Under the pieces are notes generated by a model. That model saw only the letters and a program-made list of their open reading frames with translations, ran no database searches and was not told the origin of the DNA. A stretch of 64,000 bases of DNA, taken from assembly GCA_017466825.1 (NCBI GenBank), contig JAFTTJ010000005.1:59022-123021 (forward strand), read 5' to 3'. Made by a program: the position numbers and the translations under genes. Source of the stretch: Clostridia bacterium (GTDB lineage Bacteria > Bacillota > Clostridia > Christensenellales > Borkfalkiaceae). Numbering within the stretch: the first letter of the stretch is position 1; the number at the start of each line of letters is the position of its first letter. Shown one piece after another: positions 26,519 to 35,802 of the stretch.

Positions 26519-29398
26519 TCAAATTAAAGAAAATTTGACGAAAGCGTATCTTTCAAAGTAATGCTCGCAAGTATTATCGTCCTTCCAAGCGCCTGTAAAG
26601 TCAAAGGTATATGGAGAAACTGACATTGGCTCGGGAATAATAAAATGGTGTGGGCCGTAAATATTACGGTTACTTGCATAAAGCACGAGTTTTACGGTAT
26701 GCGCTTTGCCGTCGGCAAAAGCCGAAAGGTCGGCGTTATCTTCAAACATAAGCATCTTGACGAATTTGCCGTCTACGAATACTTCGGCAACTGCTTTTCT
26801 GCCCGTCAAATGCAATTTGCTTGCGCCTTTTTGTATAGTCAACTGCTTTTCAATTTCAAGTTTACCTGCGAAGAATAAAAGCCCTTGAAGTGTAAAATTA
26901 TCGGGAAGAAGCGTAGATTTAGCCTTTGCGATATAATGCTCGCCCTGAGTTATCATTGCTCCGCTCTCGTCAAAGGTTACGCCGTCGTCGTAAACGCCGA
27001 AATCACCCCTTACGTAAACACTTTCAAGTTCGGTGTTATACGAAAGACAGTTTTTAAGTGATTCTTTTTCGGGCGTTACGTCCGAAAGAACGAAATAAAC
27101 GTGCTCGCTTTGGTAAAAATCTATTTCATAAACGATTTCGTTTACGCCTACCTTTACAAAATTTGCAAGGTCTGCCGTTATGAAACTTCTATCCAAACTA
27201 CCCGTACCTGTAAACTCAATCTTTTTGCCGTTTACCGAGCAAGAAATTATGCTCATACGCTCGCTTTCAAGATATATCTTTTGCGGAATTTCCTTTGCCG
27301 TAAATTCGTATTTAAGATAGATTTTACCAAGATATTGCTTTTTTATTAAAGAATTGAAAAGCGCGGGGATATACGTCTTTTTGCCGTACGTTACGCCGTC
27401 AAACGAAAGGCTCGCTTTATCTATCGTAAGTGAATTATCCGTCATTGAAACGACTTTCCACTCGCCCGAAACGTCGATATCCTTTTGCTCGCTAACGCAA
27501 TTTGAGGCGTAGGGCTCGTCGCTTTCAAAAATGACCGCAGAACCTGCAAAATCAAGGCGTAATTCCACTTTGCCGTCAACAATCGTAAGGGGTTTGGTTT
27601 GCTTGGTTTCAAGGTCGTATAATACGGGATATTTAGAATTTAACTTAATTTTAATATCTACCGCATTAGTATCAAGGTTGACGACGTAAAGGAAGGTGCC
27701 AAAATCGCCCGTCCTATACGCGCTTCTTACCATTGCGCTATCCGTTTCAATAGTATATTCAGTAGCGTTTAATACGTCGTTTAAGGTTGCCGTTTGAGTT
27801 AAGTCTGCAAAATCACAGGGCTCGCCTTCAAGATAAGCGGGTTTTCCGTGCTCCATAACGAGTTTACCACCCTGAGCGATAAAGTCCTTTAAAAGGGCGT
27901 AGGTGGTTTTATCAATCGTCTTTAACCAAGGCATAATGACGTATTTATATTCGCATTTGCCTATTTTAAGAACTCCGTTTTCAACGCTAGCGTGCCTTGC
28001 CATAAGGTTTTCGTCGCCAAAGTGATGCGGGACGTTTTTAGCCCCTAAATCTTCAATAAGATCTCTAAACGAATCGTCAAGATCTTTTATTGAAAGGTAA
28101 TCGTTGCGTCTATCGTAAGTCAAATAAGCCGTTTTGATGGGGTGTAAAACTAAAGTGTTTACCCTATTTTTACTCTCCGCTAAAACGTAGCCGAGATTTG
28201 CGAAATAATCGTTGAAATGCCTAAACTTTTCATGCCAAGAGTTATGCTCTGAATAATGAAGGGGGTAGTCCCTTTTTCTCTGACCGCGAATTGAATAGGG
28301 GGAAAGGTGGGTACACATAAGGTTTACGCCGTTTACGTACTGCCACTCCGCAATGCGCTTTAATTCGGCGGGGGTTACGTCCCATCCGCAACAAGCGAAA
28401 GTTTCGGTTAAAACGTGTTTTTTGCCAAGTTGCTCGCACGCCGAGCCGATTTGCTTGGGCATGAGTTCGTCGTTAACCGTTCTGCCAAGCCAGTCAATAC
28501 CGGGGATATGCTCGTACTCGTAAAAATCCATTACGCCACCGCAACACCACATTTGCATGAATATTTTCGACTCTTCAACGGCGTGACCGGTAAGTTGACA
28601 ACCGTGCTCGTCACACCAATCGTAAATTTGCTTTGCAAAACTTTCAATAAAGAACTTATGTAAAGCGTTCCAATATTTATAGCGGAAGGCGTAAGCGCCG
28701 TCGCAATCAATGAAAAGTTTACCTATTTCATCCCAAAGTTCAATGCCGTACTCTTGCTTAAAATAGGGTATTAAAACCTTTGAGTAAGCGGTATCCCATC
28801 TATAATATTGGGGCTCGTCGGTGAAAAAGCCTTTCATAAACGCGCCGAAATCCGCTCCGCACTCTTTAAAATATCTCTCGTGAGTAAGGTTGATAAACTT
28901 CCTTACTATATTTTTATCCAAAATGTCTACGACCGACGGGTTAGTGAGTACGGTTACGTTGACATAAGTACCTTCTCCACACGGCTCGTAAACCCTTTTA
29001 AGTGTCGTTCCGTCTAAAAAGTAAACGGCGTCCGCTTTTATATCGAACTCACCGCAAACTTCTCTGCCGAGATAGTTTTCGTGATTTGCAGGGTCTTCTA
29101 AAAGTTTCATGCCTGCAAAACCGCTTGGCCAACCGTTTTCGTCGTAACTCCACGCGTTCATATCAACTTTTTTACTCTCTTTGATACACGCTTTTATACA
29201 CTCAAACCATCTCTCGCTTAAATATTCGGTTTCAAGTCCTCCCCTTGCGTGCATAAAGAATCCACCGATACCTTTATCCTTCATATCGTGGATTTGCCTT
29301 ACGAGTTCTTCGGGCTGTAAATCGTCGTTCCAACTCCAAAACGGAATGGGTCTGTAATCTCTTAAATTGCCGTTTAAAAGTTCAGTAAGTTTTTTCAT
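26519..29398 (-). CDS. GH106-like glycoside hydrolase (alpha-L-rhamnosidase type)
   Basis: A 959-residue enzyme opening with the family pattern RPIPFWSWNDDLQPEEL and DMKDKGIGGFFMHARGG, followed by NAWSYDENGWPSGFAG, GFFTDEPQYYRW and LTETFACCGWDVTP, as in GH106 and its relatives. The C-terminal third (about 640-950) is beta-rich with jelly-roll segments. There is no signal peptide, so it acts on oligosaccharides already inside the cell. GH106 enzymes remove rhamnose from rhamnogalacturonan, which would fit the galacturonate pathway at 8-13 kb; the exact substrate is inference. An unusual structured leader precedes it. Confidence 0.8.
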   Translation of the reverse strand: MKKLTELLNGNLRDYRPIPFWSWNDDLQPEELVRQIHDMKDKGIGGFFMHARGGLETEYLSERWFECIKACIKESKKVDMNAWSYDENGWPSGFAGMKLLEDPANHENYLGREVCGEFDIKADAVYFLDGTTLKRVYEPCGEGTYVNVTVLTNPSVVDILDKNIVRKFINLTHERYFKECGADFGAFMKGFFTDEPQYYRWDTAYSKVLIPYFKQEYGIELWDEIGKLFIDCDGAYAFRYKYWNALHKFFIESFAKQIYDWCDEHGCQLTGHAVEESKIFMQMWCCGGVMDFYEYEHIPGIDWLGRTVNDELMPKQIGSACEQLGKKHVLTETFACCGWDVTPAELKRIAEWQYVNGVNLMCTHLSPYSIRGQRKRDYPLHYSEHNSWHEKFRHFNDYFANLGYVLAESKNRVNTLVLHPIKTAYLTYDRRNDYLSIKDLDDSFRDLIEDLGAKNVPHHFGDENLMARHASVENGVLKIGKCEYKYVIMPWLKTIDKTTYALLKDFIAQGGKLVMEHGKPAYLEGEPCDFADLTQTATLNDVLNATEYTIETDSAMVRSAYRTGDFGTFLYVVNLDTNAVDIKIKLNSKYPVLYDLETKQTKPLTIVDGKVELRLDFAGSAVIFESDEPYASNCVSEQKDIDVSGEWKVVSMTDNSLTIDKASLSFDGVTYGKKTYIPALFNSLIKKQYLGKIYLKYEFTAKEIPQKIYLESERMSIISCSVNGKKIEFTGTGSLDRSFITADLANFVKVGVNEIVYEIDFYQSEHVYFVLSDVTPEKESLKNCLSYNTELESVYVRGDFGVYDDGVTFDESGAMITQGEHYIAKAKSTLLPDNFTLQGLLFFAGKLEIEKQLTIQKGASKLHLTGRKAVAEVFVDGKFVKMLMFEDNADLSAFADGKAHTVKLVLYASNRNIYGPHHFIIPEPMSVSPYTFDFTGAWKDDNTCEHYFERYAFVKFSLI

Positions 29399-29435
29399 AA
29401 CTACTCCTTTGCACTTTTAATATTATTGATTGTTG

Positions 29436-29512
29436 GTTGGCTTTTTAAGTCAATGCGCTCCTTTTTAACAGCGCTAACGCCTAAAAATAAAATAAGCGAA
29501 AAAGCCCAACCT
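29436..29512 (-). promoter_or_regulatory. Structured 5' leader of the GH106-like gene
   Basis: Between a probable promoter (TTGAAT-18-TATAAT, 29524-29553) and the gene start, GGTTGGGCTTTTT pairs with AAAAAGCCAACC 65 bases later (one bulge), enclosing a smaller GCGC-containing hairpin. Such a long closing stem in a leader is typical of a regulatory RNA fold. I match it to no known riboswitch. Confidence 0.45.
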
Positions 29513-29591
29513 TTTCCGCTTGCATTATATCATAAACTAATTTTATTATTCAATAAAATTATTAAAATTTTTAAGAAATTTTCTCAAATTT

Positions 29592-29876
29592 TTAATTTTT
29601 AATTATCACACCTTTTTCCTTTAAAAACAAGACGAGTGAGCAACTTTTTGCCCTTGCCTTTTTTAATGCGTCTTCTTTTCCAAAAGACGACGTGGGAAAA
29701 ACTATACAAATTTCTGCATTTGAATAAAGGCGCACGCAAAATTCGCCGTTTTGATAGGTTTGTTCGCCGTGAAACCCTTTTTCGTCGGGAATTAAACTAT
29801 CGTAGGGGATAACGCCGTCAACGTAATAAACACCGTCGTCGGCGATATGAAAAATGGTAGAATAATCAATTTTCAT
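29592..29876 (-). CDS. Hypothetical protein, 94 aa, overlapping the glycosylase gene
   Basis: Not recognised. It starts MKIDYSTIFHIADDGVYY and ends LVLFLKEKGVIIKN. It has no signal peptide and looks like a small soluble alpha/beta protein. Its start overlaps the last 11 bases of the OGG1-like gene on the same strand, a coupled arrangement that supports it being real. Confidence 0.6.
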   Translation of the reverse strand: MKIDYSTIFHIADDGVYYVDGVIPYDSLIPDEKGFHGEQTYQNGEFCVRLYSNAEICIVFPTSSFGKEDALKKARAKSCSLVLFLKEKGVIIKN

Positions 29877-30708
29877 ACTTTTCTAAACTCCGTTTATAAT
29901 AAAAAACGTATTGCTGTACGTAACCCGAATACTCGCCGAACTCATTTGAAAACCACTCGGTTATCTTATTCCTATCGGTGAGCGTACCGCAAAAATCTTC
30001 GCGATAAAGTTTTTCTATCCAAGTATCGACGGGAAAACTGTCTACTCTATGATACGCGAAAAGAGCTATGCAATCGGCAACCTTTGGACCTACGCCCGTA
30101 AGCGAAGTAAGGCTCTTTTTTAAACTTGCTGTCGAAAGTAAGCCAATGCCGTCAAGCGATATTTGACCGCTTGCGACCGACTTTGCTACGCTTACCATAT
30201 ACTTTGCCCTATATCCGTAGCCTAAATCTTTAAAAAACTGCTCGTCCTTTTGCGCAAGATCGGTTGCGCTAGGAAAAGAATAATATTCCTCTTCGCCAAA
30301 CTTTAGTTTTTTGCCAAGCGCTTTGCAAGTGCGCTCGATTATATCTTTTATCCTTGGAATACGATTGTTTTGAGAAATGATAAACGAAAAAAGCGTTTCT
30401 TCCTTTAACTGATTTAAAATTCTAACGCCCTTTGCCCTTTTGGCGGAAAGACTTACTATTTTATGTTTACTTTCTTTTGCAAAGCCGTTGATTTTAGCGT
30501 AATCTTGATTTAAATCGAAAAAGTTTTTAAAATACTCTTCGTCTTCGCACTCGATATAAGTCCATTCGCCTACGGTTTTTAAAAAGCACGCCTTATCGCC
30601 CGAAAAAACAAAAAAACCGCCGTTAATCGGCTTATAGCGGAAGATTTGCCCACAATCAAGGGTATCTTGAGCATTGAAATATTCACTTTTGAAAGTAATT
30701 TTTTTCAT
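29866..30708 (-). CDS. ogg: 8-oxoguanine DNA glycosylase/AP lyase, OGG1 type
   Basis: Excises 8-oxoguanine from DNA. The N-terminal beta domain includes the family's LDCGQIFRYKP. The HhH-GPD region reads SLTGVGPKVADCIALFAYHR..SFPVDTWIEK (around 200-235): the Lys of GPKVADC is the Schiff-base nucleophile and the Asp of PVDTW the catalytic acid, in the OGG1 arrangement. The ATG giving MKKITFKSEYF was preferred over an upstream GTG because AGGTGG lies eight bases before it. 280 residues fits. L27 lies upstream on the same strand after a gap. Confidence 0.9.
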   Translation of the reverse strand: MKKITFKSEYFNAQDTLDCGQIFRYKPINGGFFVFSGDKACFLKTVGEWTYIECEDEEYFKNFFDLNQDYAKINGFAKESKHKIVSLSAKRAKGVRILNQLKEETLFSFIISQNNRIPRIKDIIERTCKALGKKLKFGEEEYYSFPSATDLAQKDEQFFKDLGYGYRAKYMVSVAKSVASGQISLDGIGLLSTASLKKSLTSLTGVGPKVADCIALFAYHRVDSFPVDTWIEKLYREDFCGTLTDRNKITEWFSNEFGEYSGYVQQYVFYYKRSLEKYEN

Positions 30709-30857
30709 GGCAAATTCCACCTAACTTTAACTTATGGCTCTATCACAGCGTACGACTGATTAAATTTAAACGAAAACTAATTTATAAAGAAAGCACACTA
30801 CTTTTCACGTAACGTGATTATAGTGTGCTTATCATTTACAATTTGCTATCCGAAATA

Positions 30858-31133
30858 TTATTCAGCAACGTAAACGCTAACTTGCTTTTTATCTCTGCCG
30901 AGTCTTTCGAATCTTACTACGCCGTCAACGAGAGCGTATAAAGTATCGTCGCTACCGATACCAACGTTTTTACCGGGATGGAACTTAGTTCCTCTTTGTC
31001 TAACGAGAATGTTACCGGCTAAAACTGCTTGACCGTCAGCGCGCTTAGGTCCAAGACGCTTTGCTTCGCTATCACGACCGTTTCTAGTACTACCTACACC
31101 TTTCTTATGTGCAAACAATCCGATGAATAACAT
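30858..31133 (-). CDS. rpmA: 50S ribosomal protein L27 with cleavable N-terminal extension
   Basis: Component of the large subunit near the peptidyl-transferase centre. The mature-like part starts [21 protein letters not shown], preceded by MLFIGLF, which resembles the Firmicutes extension (NLQFFA) that the Cys protease Prp removes. In most Firmicutes prp lies between rplU and rpmA; here that gap is only 21 bases, so prp must be elsewhere or absent. The gene is co-oriented with rplU. Confidence 0.95.
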   Translation of the reverse strand: MLFIGLFAHKKGVGSTRNGRDSEAKRLGPKRADGQAVLAGNILVRQRGTKFHPGKNVGIGSDDTLYALVDGVVRFERLGRDKKQVSVYVAE

Positions 31134-31154
31134 AATACTTTGTCCTCCTTCCGA

Positions 31155-31463
31155 TTATTTCGATGCAATCTCAACAATCTTTACTTCAGTAAAGGGTTGT
31201 CTGTGACCGCGCTTCTTTCTTTCGTTCTTTTTTGACTTGTATTTGTAGACGATAATCTTTTTATCTTTATCTTGTCTTAATACTTCGCCAACTGCCTTGA
31301 AGCTTGCCGCTTCTTCTTTTACCTTGATGCCGTTTTCGTCAGATACGAGTACTACGTTGAATTCAACTTTTGCGCCAACTTCAGCGTCAAGTTTTTCAAA
31401 CTTTACTACGTCGCCTTCGACTACTTTGTACTGCTTGTTTCCATTGTCAATAATAGCGTACAT
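31155..31463 (-). CDS. rplU: 50S ribosomal protein L21
   Basis: Large-subunit protein; product MYAIIDNGNKQYKVVEGD, containing VEFNVVLVSDENG and the C-terminal KKRGHRQPFTEVKI, all L21 hallmarks. The ATG was chosen to give 102 residues, the family length, with AGGAGG 12 bases upstream; 20 further in-frame codons upstream are leader sequence. It is transcribed from a consensus promoter and is followed directly by rpmA. Confidence 0.95.
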   Translation of the reverse strand: MYAIIDNGNKQYKVVEGDVVKFEKLDAEVGAKVEFNVVLVSDENGIKVKEEAASFKAVGEVLRQDKDKKIIVYKYKSKKNERKKRGHRQPFTEVKIVEIASK

Positions 31464-31550
31464 TGAAAAATAGACCTCCTGTCTAATCTCGCCGGGATAT
31501 ATTTTTAGGCGGTGGTTTGCCACGACTTAATGAGCCCAACCCGAGCGGTT
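31464..31550 (-). promoter_or_regulatory. Ribosomal L21 leader-like region
   Basis: The roughly 85-base leader has GTGG/CCAC (GTGGCAAACCAC), GAACCGCTCGGGTT and CCCGGCGAG segments that can pair with one another. Position and make-up fit the L21 autoregulatory leader of Firmicutes, though I cannot confirm the consensus without a covariance search. Confidence 0.5.
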
Positions 31551-31557
31551 CTTATCT

Positions 31558-31586
31558 ATTATATATATTTTTGATTTCTATGTCAA
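31558..31586 (-). promoter_or_regulatory. rplU-rpmA promoter, TTGACA-17-TATAAT
   Basis: Perfect -35 and -10 hexamers with the optimal 17-base spacer on the minus strand, about 95 bases upstream of the L21 start. Confidence 0.88.
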
Positions 31587-31682
31587 TTATTTTAAACCTC
31601 TTTTTTAGCATTTTTGCATAATATTTTTAAAGATTTACATACTTTTAGCGTCCGAGTATAAATTTTCGGAAAAGGAGATAAA

Positions 31683-32123
31683 ATGAACTATCAAAATCTT
31701 GACAAAGAAGTATTGACGTCCGTTTATAAAAACGCGCATATCGCATTGCAATCTATTTCAAACATAATTGGCGAAACCGACCATCCCGATATGAAAAACG
31801 AACTCAGCGAAGAATACGACGGGTACGAAAAATATATAGGCAAACTTTCCGCTTATATGAAGGAAGTTGGTTGCGAACCGAAAGACATTGGTTTTATGCA
31901 AAAAGCGTTTATGTTTACGTCAATTAAAATGAATACTTTAACCGACGATAGCAAGAGCCACGTAGCCGAACTTATGATTAAAGGTACGGTTATGGGCATA
32001 ACCGAACTTACTGAAATTTTAAACAAACACTCTAACGGCTTAGGCGAACAAACACGCGCTCTAACCCAAGAACTTTTAGATCTTGAAGAAAGTTTCGAAC
32101 AGCGTTTAAAGCGCTTATTATAA
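31683..32123 (+). CDS. Hypothetical helical protein, 146 aa
   Basis: Not confidently assigned. It is predicted to be almost all alpha-helical with charged, ferritin-like-bundle character (LDKEVLTSVYKNAHIALQSI, GITELTEILNKH) and no metal-site motif that I can name. It is preceded by a perfect AAAAGGAG site and followed by a strong bidirectional terminator, so it is a real single-gene unit, divergent from rplU. A DUF2383-like or spore-coat-like bundle is possible. Confidence 0.65.
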   Translation: MNYQNLDKEVLTSVYKNAHIALQSISNIIGETDHPDMKNELSEEYDGYEKYIGKLSAYMKEVGCEPKDIGFMQKAFMFTSIKMNTLTDDSKSHVAELMIKGTVMGITELTEILNKHSNGLGEQTRALTQELLDLEESFEQRLKRLL

Positions 32124-32167
32124 CCAAAACACTACCCTATAAGTCGATTATTAATGAAAATTACAAA

Positions 32168-32196
32168 AAAACGCCCCGCCGAAAGCGGGGCGTTTT
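32168..32196. terminator. Bidirectional terminator between the helical protein gene and dnaJ
   Basis: AAAACGCCCCGC pairs with GCGGGGCGTTTT around a CGAAA loop; it serves both convergent genes. Confidence 0.92.
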
Positions 32197-32205
32197 ATAT
32201 AAGTA

Positions 32206-33342
32206 TTACATCTTGTACGGATCTTTACCGTAGAGAGATTCTACGTTGTCTGCGTATTTTTTCATCTTGTCGTACTGCTTTACTTCGATTTCTTTTTCTA
32301 AACTTTCTAAAATCTTCTTTTGATCTTTGCTAAGTCTAGTGGGAACGTCTATTACTATTTCGACGAATAAATCGCCTGATTCTCTTCTCGTTTTTATGCC
32401 CTTGCCCCTAAGTACGATTTTCGTACCGTGGCGAGAACCTTCGGGAACGTAGACGGTAGTAGTATCGTCCAAGGTAGGCACTTTTACCTTACCGCCCAAA
32501 ACCGCGGTGGTATAATCTACTGGCAATTCTACGTATAAGTTAAAGCCTTCACGCTTGAAAATCTTATGCGGATGAACGCTAAATTCTACGAATAAATCAC
32601 CCGGTGCGTCGCCGTAGGTAGACGCGTTGCCGTAACCCCTTTTTTGGATATAACTGCCGTTATCAGCGCCTGCGGGAATATCCAAAACTACGGTAGTTGT
32701 AGCCTTTTGGAAGCCCTTGCCTTGACAGGTAGGACATTTTTCGTGTATTACTTTACCCTTGCCCGAACAAACGTCGCAAGGTCTTGTAGAAACCGTCCTA
32801 AAAAAGCCGTTGCTATTTACGTATTTTATAGTTCCTTCGCCGTTACATTTTGAACAGGTCGAATAAGCCGTGCCGTTTTTAGCGCCCGTGCCTTTACAGT
32901 CTTTACAAGGCTCGTTGCGGTTGTATCTGATTTCCTTTCTGCAACCCTTTGCGGCGTCTAAAAAAGAAAGTTCTACGTTGACTTTGATATTCGTACCCGT
33001 TCTCTTTTGAGCGCTTTCACGCCCACCGCCACCGCCGAACATTCCGCCTAAAATATCGTCGAAAATGCTCGAAAAGTCGCCGTAACCCGCTCCGCCTTGA
33101 CCAAATCCGCCGAAAGCGCCCGCATTAGGGTGTTCGAGTTCAAAGTCGTACTGCTTTCTCTTTTCAGGATCAGACAAAATTTCGTTGGCTTCGTTTATCT
33201 CTTTAAATTTATTCGCGCATTCTTCGTCGCCGGGATGAAGGTCGGGGTGATATTCGCGCGCAAGTTTTCTATATGCTTTTCTTATCTCTTCTTGCGTAGC
33301 ATTTTTATCAACGCCGAGCGTTTCGTAATGATTTTTTGCCAT
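32206..33342 (-). CDS. dnaJ: Co-chaperone DnaJ
   Basis: Delivers substrates to DnaK and stimulates its ATPase. The J domain (1-70) has YHPD; a Gly/Phe-rich linker (75-115) follows; then four CxxCxGxG zinc-binding repeats (around 145-210: [32 protein letters not shown]) and the C-terminal substrate domain. 378 residues is standard. It is the last gene of the hrcA-grpE-dnaK-dnaJ operon. Confidence 0.97.
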   Translation of the reverse strand: MAKNHYETLGVDKNATQEEIRKAYRKLAREYHPDLHPGDEECANKFKEINEANEILSDPEKRKQYDFELEHPNAGAFGGFGQGGAGYGDFSSIFDDILGGMFGGGGGRESAQKRTGTNIKVNVELSFLDAAKGCRKEIRYNRNEPCKDCKGTGAKNGTAYSTCSKCNGEGTIKYVNSNGFFRTVSTRPCDVCSGKGKVIHEKCPTCQGKGFQKATTTVVLDIPAGADNGSYIQKRGYGNASTYGDAPGDLFVEFSVHPHKIFKREGFNLYVELPVDYTTAVLGGKVKVPTLDDTTTVYVPEGSRHGTKIVLRGKGIKTRRESGDLFVEIVIDVPTRLSKDQKKILESLEKEIEVKQYDKMKKYADNVESLYGKDPYKM

Positions 33343-33401
33343 TTTTATCTCTCTTTAACCACAATAAGGCAGAAACATCTGCCTTATTGGATTTTCGTTA
33401 A

Positions 33402-35204
33402 TTAGCTTTGATGGAATTCGGTATCTCCGTCTCCGTCGGGGTTGCCGTTAGCGTTGCCCGCTTGTTGGGCTTGTTGATAGAGTTTGCTAAATACACCTTG
33501 AACGTCGTTTGAAAGTTTTTCGGTCGCTTTTACGATTCTATCGTTATCGCCCGATTCAAGTTCTACTTTTGCTTCTTTGACGGCGTTTTCAACGATGGTT
33601 TTATCTTCGTCGGTAAGTTTGTCACCGCTATCTTTTACAGTCTTTTCAATTTGGAAAATAAGGCTGTCGAGTTTGTTTTTATTTTCAACCGCTTCCTTTC
33701 TCTTCTTGTCTTCCGCTTCGTACATTTCGGCTTCTTTAATAGCCTTGTCAATGTCGGCGTCGGAAAGGTTAGTAGACGCGGTAATCGTTATATCGGCGGA
33801 CTTTTGAGTGCCAAGGTCCTTTGCCGAAACGTGAACTATACCGTTTGCGTCGATATCGAAAGTAACTTCGATTTGGGGAATTCCCCTAGGCGCGGGAGCA
33901 ATACCGCCAAGGTTGAATTGACCGAGAGTTTTGTTGTCTGCCGCCATTTGTCTTTCGCCTTGAAGAACGTGAATAGTAACTTCGGGTTGATTGTCTGCCG
34001 CAGTTGAGAATACCTGAGTCTTTTTGGTAGGAATAGTGGTGTTTCTTTCAACAAGTTTAGTAAATACGCCACCGAGAGTTTCGATACCGAGTGAAAGGGG
34101 GGTAACGTCGAGTAAGAGTACGTCTTTAACTTCACCCGTTAATACACCGCCCTGAATTGCAGCGCCGATTGCAACGCATTCGTCGGGGTTGATGCCTTTG
34201 AAAGGCTCTTTGCCCGTTTCTTTTTTAACTGCGTCAACGACTGCGGGGATTCTAGTAGAACCGCCTACTAAAATAACCTTTGCGATATCGTTATACGAAA
34301 GACCTGCGTCTTTCATAGCCTTTCTCATAGGCTCTTTAGTCTTTTCAACGAGATCTGCAGTCATAGTATCGAACTTGCTCTTAGTTAAAGTTACGTCTAA
34401 GTGCTTAGGACCGGTAGCGTCTGCGGTGATGAAAGGAAGGTTGATGTTGGTTGAACTCATGCCCGAAAGTTCGATTTTAGCCTTTTCGGATGCTTCCTTA
34501 ATTCTTTGCATTGCCATTTTATCTTTAGAAAGGTCGATACCTTCTTTAGCCTTAAAGTCGGCAACAACCCATTCCATAATTCTATTGTCAAAGTCGTCGC
34601 CACCGAGCATGTTGTTACCGCTAGTCGCTTTAACTTCAAATACGCCGTCGTCGCCGATATCCAAAATAGATACGTCGAAAGTACCGCCGCCAAGGTCGTA
34701 GATCATAACCGTGTGCGACTTGTTATCTTTGTCAAGACCGTATGAAAGAGCGGCTGCGGTGGGTTCGTTGATAATTCTTAAAACGTTAAGACCTGCAATT
34801 TTACCCGCGTCTTTAGTAGCCTGTCTTTGGCTATCGGTAAAGTATGCGGGGCAAGTGATAACGGCGTCTTTAACCGTTTCGCCAAGGTATGCTTCGGCGT
34901 CCTTTTTAAGTTTAGTAAGAATCATTGCCGAAATTTCTTGGGGTGAATAACTCTTATCGTCGATTTTTACTTTATGGTCGCTACCCATGTGCCTTTTTAT
35001 AGAAACAACCGTTCTGTCGCCGTTTGCAACCGCTTGACGCTTTGCAACTTGACCTACGAGTCTTTCACCGTCTTTTTGAAAACCTACTACCGAAGGGGTA
35101 GTTCTTGAACCTTCTGCGTTTGCGATAACGACGGGTTCTCCGCCTTCCATTACTGCTACACACGAGTTGGTCGTACCTAAGTCAATACCAATTACTTTTC
35201 CCAT
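33402..35204 (-). CDS. dnaK: Chaperone DnaK (Hsp70)
   Basis: ATP-driven folding chaperone. N-terminal phosphate loop [14 protein letters not shown], then [12 protein letters not shown] and [13 protein letters not shown] in the nucleotide-binding domain, the linker [19 protein letters not shown] (around 365-385) and the peptide-binding domain, ending in a Gly/Asn-rich tail. 600 residues is the Firmicutes length. It lies 70 bases downstream of grpE with no second CIRCE in the gap. Confidence 0.98.
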   Translation of the reverse strand: MGKVIGIDLGTTNSCVAVMEGGEPVVIANAEGSRTTPSVVGFQKDGERLVGQVAKRQAVANGDRTVVSIKRHMGSDHKVKIDDKSYSPQEISAMILTKLKKDAEAYLGETVKDAVITCPAYFTDSQRQATKDAGKIAGLNVLRIINEPTAAALSYGLDKDNKSHTVMIYDLGGGTFDVSILDIGDDGVFEVKATSGNNMLGGDDFDNRIMEWVVADFKAKEGIDLSKDKMAMQRIKEASEKAKIELSGMSSTNINLPFITADATGPKHLDVTLTKSKFDTMTADLVEKTKEPMRKAMKDAGLSYNDIAKVILVGGSTRIPAVVDAVKKETGKEPFKGINPDECVAIGAAIQGGVLTGEVKDVLLLDVTPLSLGIETLGGVFTKLVERNTTIPTKKTQVFSTAADNQPEVTIHVLQGERQMAADNKTLGQFNLGGIAPAPRGIPQIEVTFDIDANGIVHVSAKDLGTQKSADITITASTNLSDADIDKAIKEAEMYEAEDKKRKEAVENKNKLDSLIFQIEKTVKDSGDKLTDEDKTIVENAVKEAKVELESGDNDRIVKATEKLSNDVQGVFSKLYQQAQQAGNANGNPDGDGDTEFHQS

Positions 35205-35274
35205 ATTTATATCTCCTTTTTAGATTAATCTTAATATATTATACCGCATTTGCGGATTTTAACTTGTTTTACGT

Positions 35275-35799
35275 TTATTTTACAACGGTTACTTGCGCGT
35301 AACGGATAACCTTGTCGCCGAGTTTGTATCCCCTGCCGAAAATTTGTTTAACGTTACCGCTCTCTTCGCCTTCTTCACCGTCTATCTGCATTACTGCGTT
35401 TGCCGTGTTGGGATCAAACGGCGTGCCTACTTCGGGGGTAAATTCGGTTACGCCGAGATTTACAAGGGTTTCGTGATACTTCTTTAAAAGCATTTCTATC
35501 CCTTCTTTCGTCTTGTCGTCAAGTGGCATTTTCAAAGCCCAGTCTAAACTGTCGCCAATGCCTAAAATCTTTTCGACCGTTTGGGTTTTACCGTCTTCGT
35601 ACGCCCTTCTTACGTCTTCGCCCTTGTGCTTTCTTACGTTGTCGCAATCGGCGCGGGCTCTCAAATAGTCGTTGTGCGCTTCTTCGGCTTTTGCCAAAGC
35701 GCCGTCAAGGTCTTGCTTTAACTTAGCGTTTTCGTCTTCGAGCATCTTAACCCTTTCTTCAAGGGAAATTTCAACTTTTTCTACTTTCTTTTTTGCCAT
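35275..35799 (-). CDS. grpE: Nucleotide exchange factor GrpE
   Basis: Releases ADP from DnaK. The 174-residue product has the long N-terminal coiled coil (EERVKMLEDENAKLKQDL) and the beta-wing domain with GVTEFTPEVGTPFDPN and the closing IFGRGYKLGDKVIRYAQVTV. It begins three bases after hrcA ends. Confidence 0.96.
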   Translation of the reverse strand: MAKKKVEKVEISLEERVKMLEDENAKLKQDLDGALAKAEEAHNDYLRARADCDNVRKHKGEDVRRAYEDGKTQTVEKILGIGDSLDWALKMPLDDKTKEGIEMLLKKYHETLVNLGVTEFTPEVGTPFDPNTANAVMQIDGEEGEESGNVKQIFGRGYKLGDKVIRYAQVTVVK

Positions 35800-35802
35800 G
35801 AT

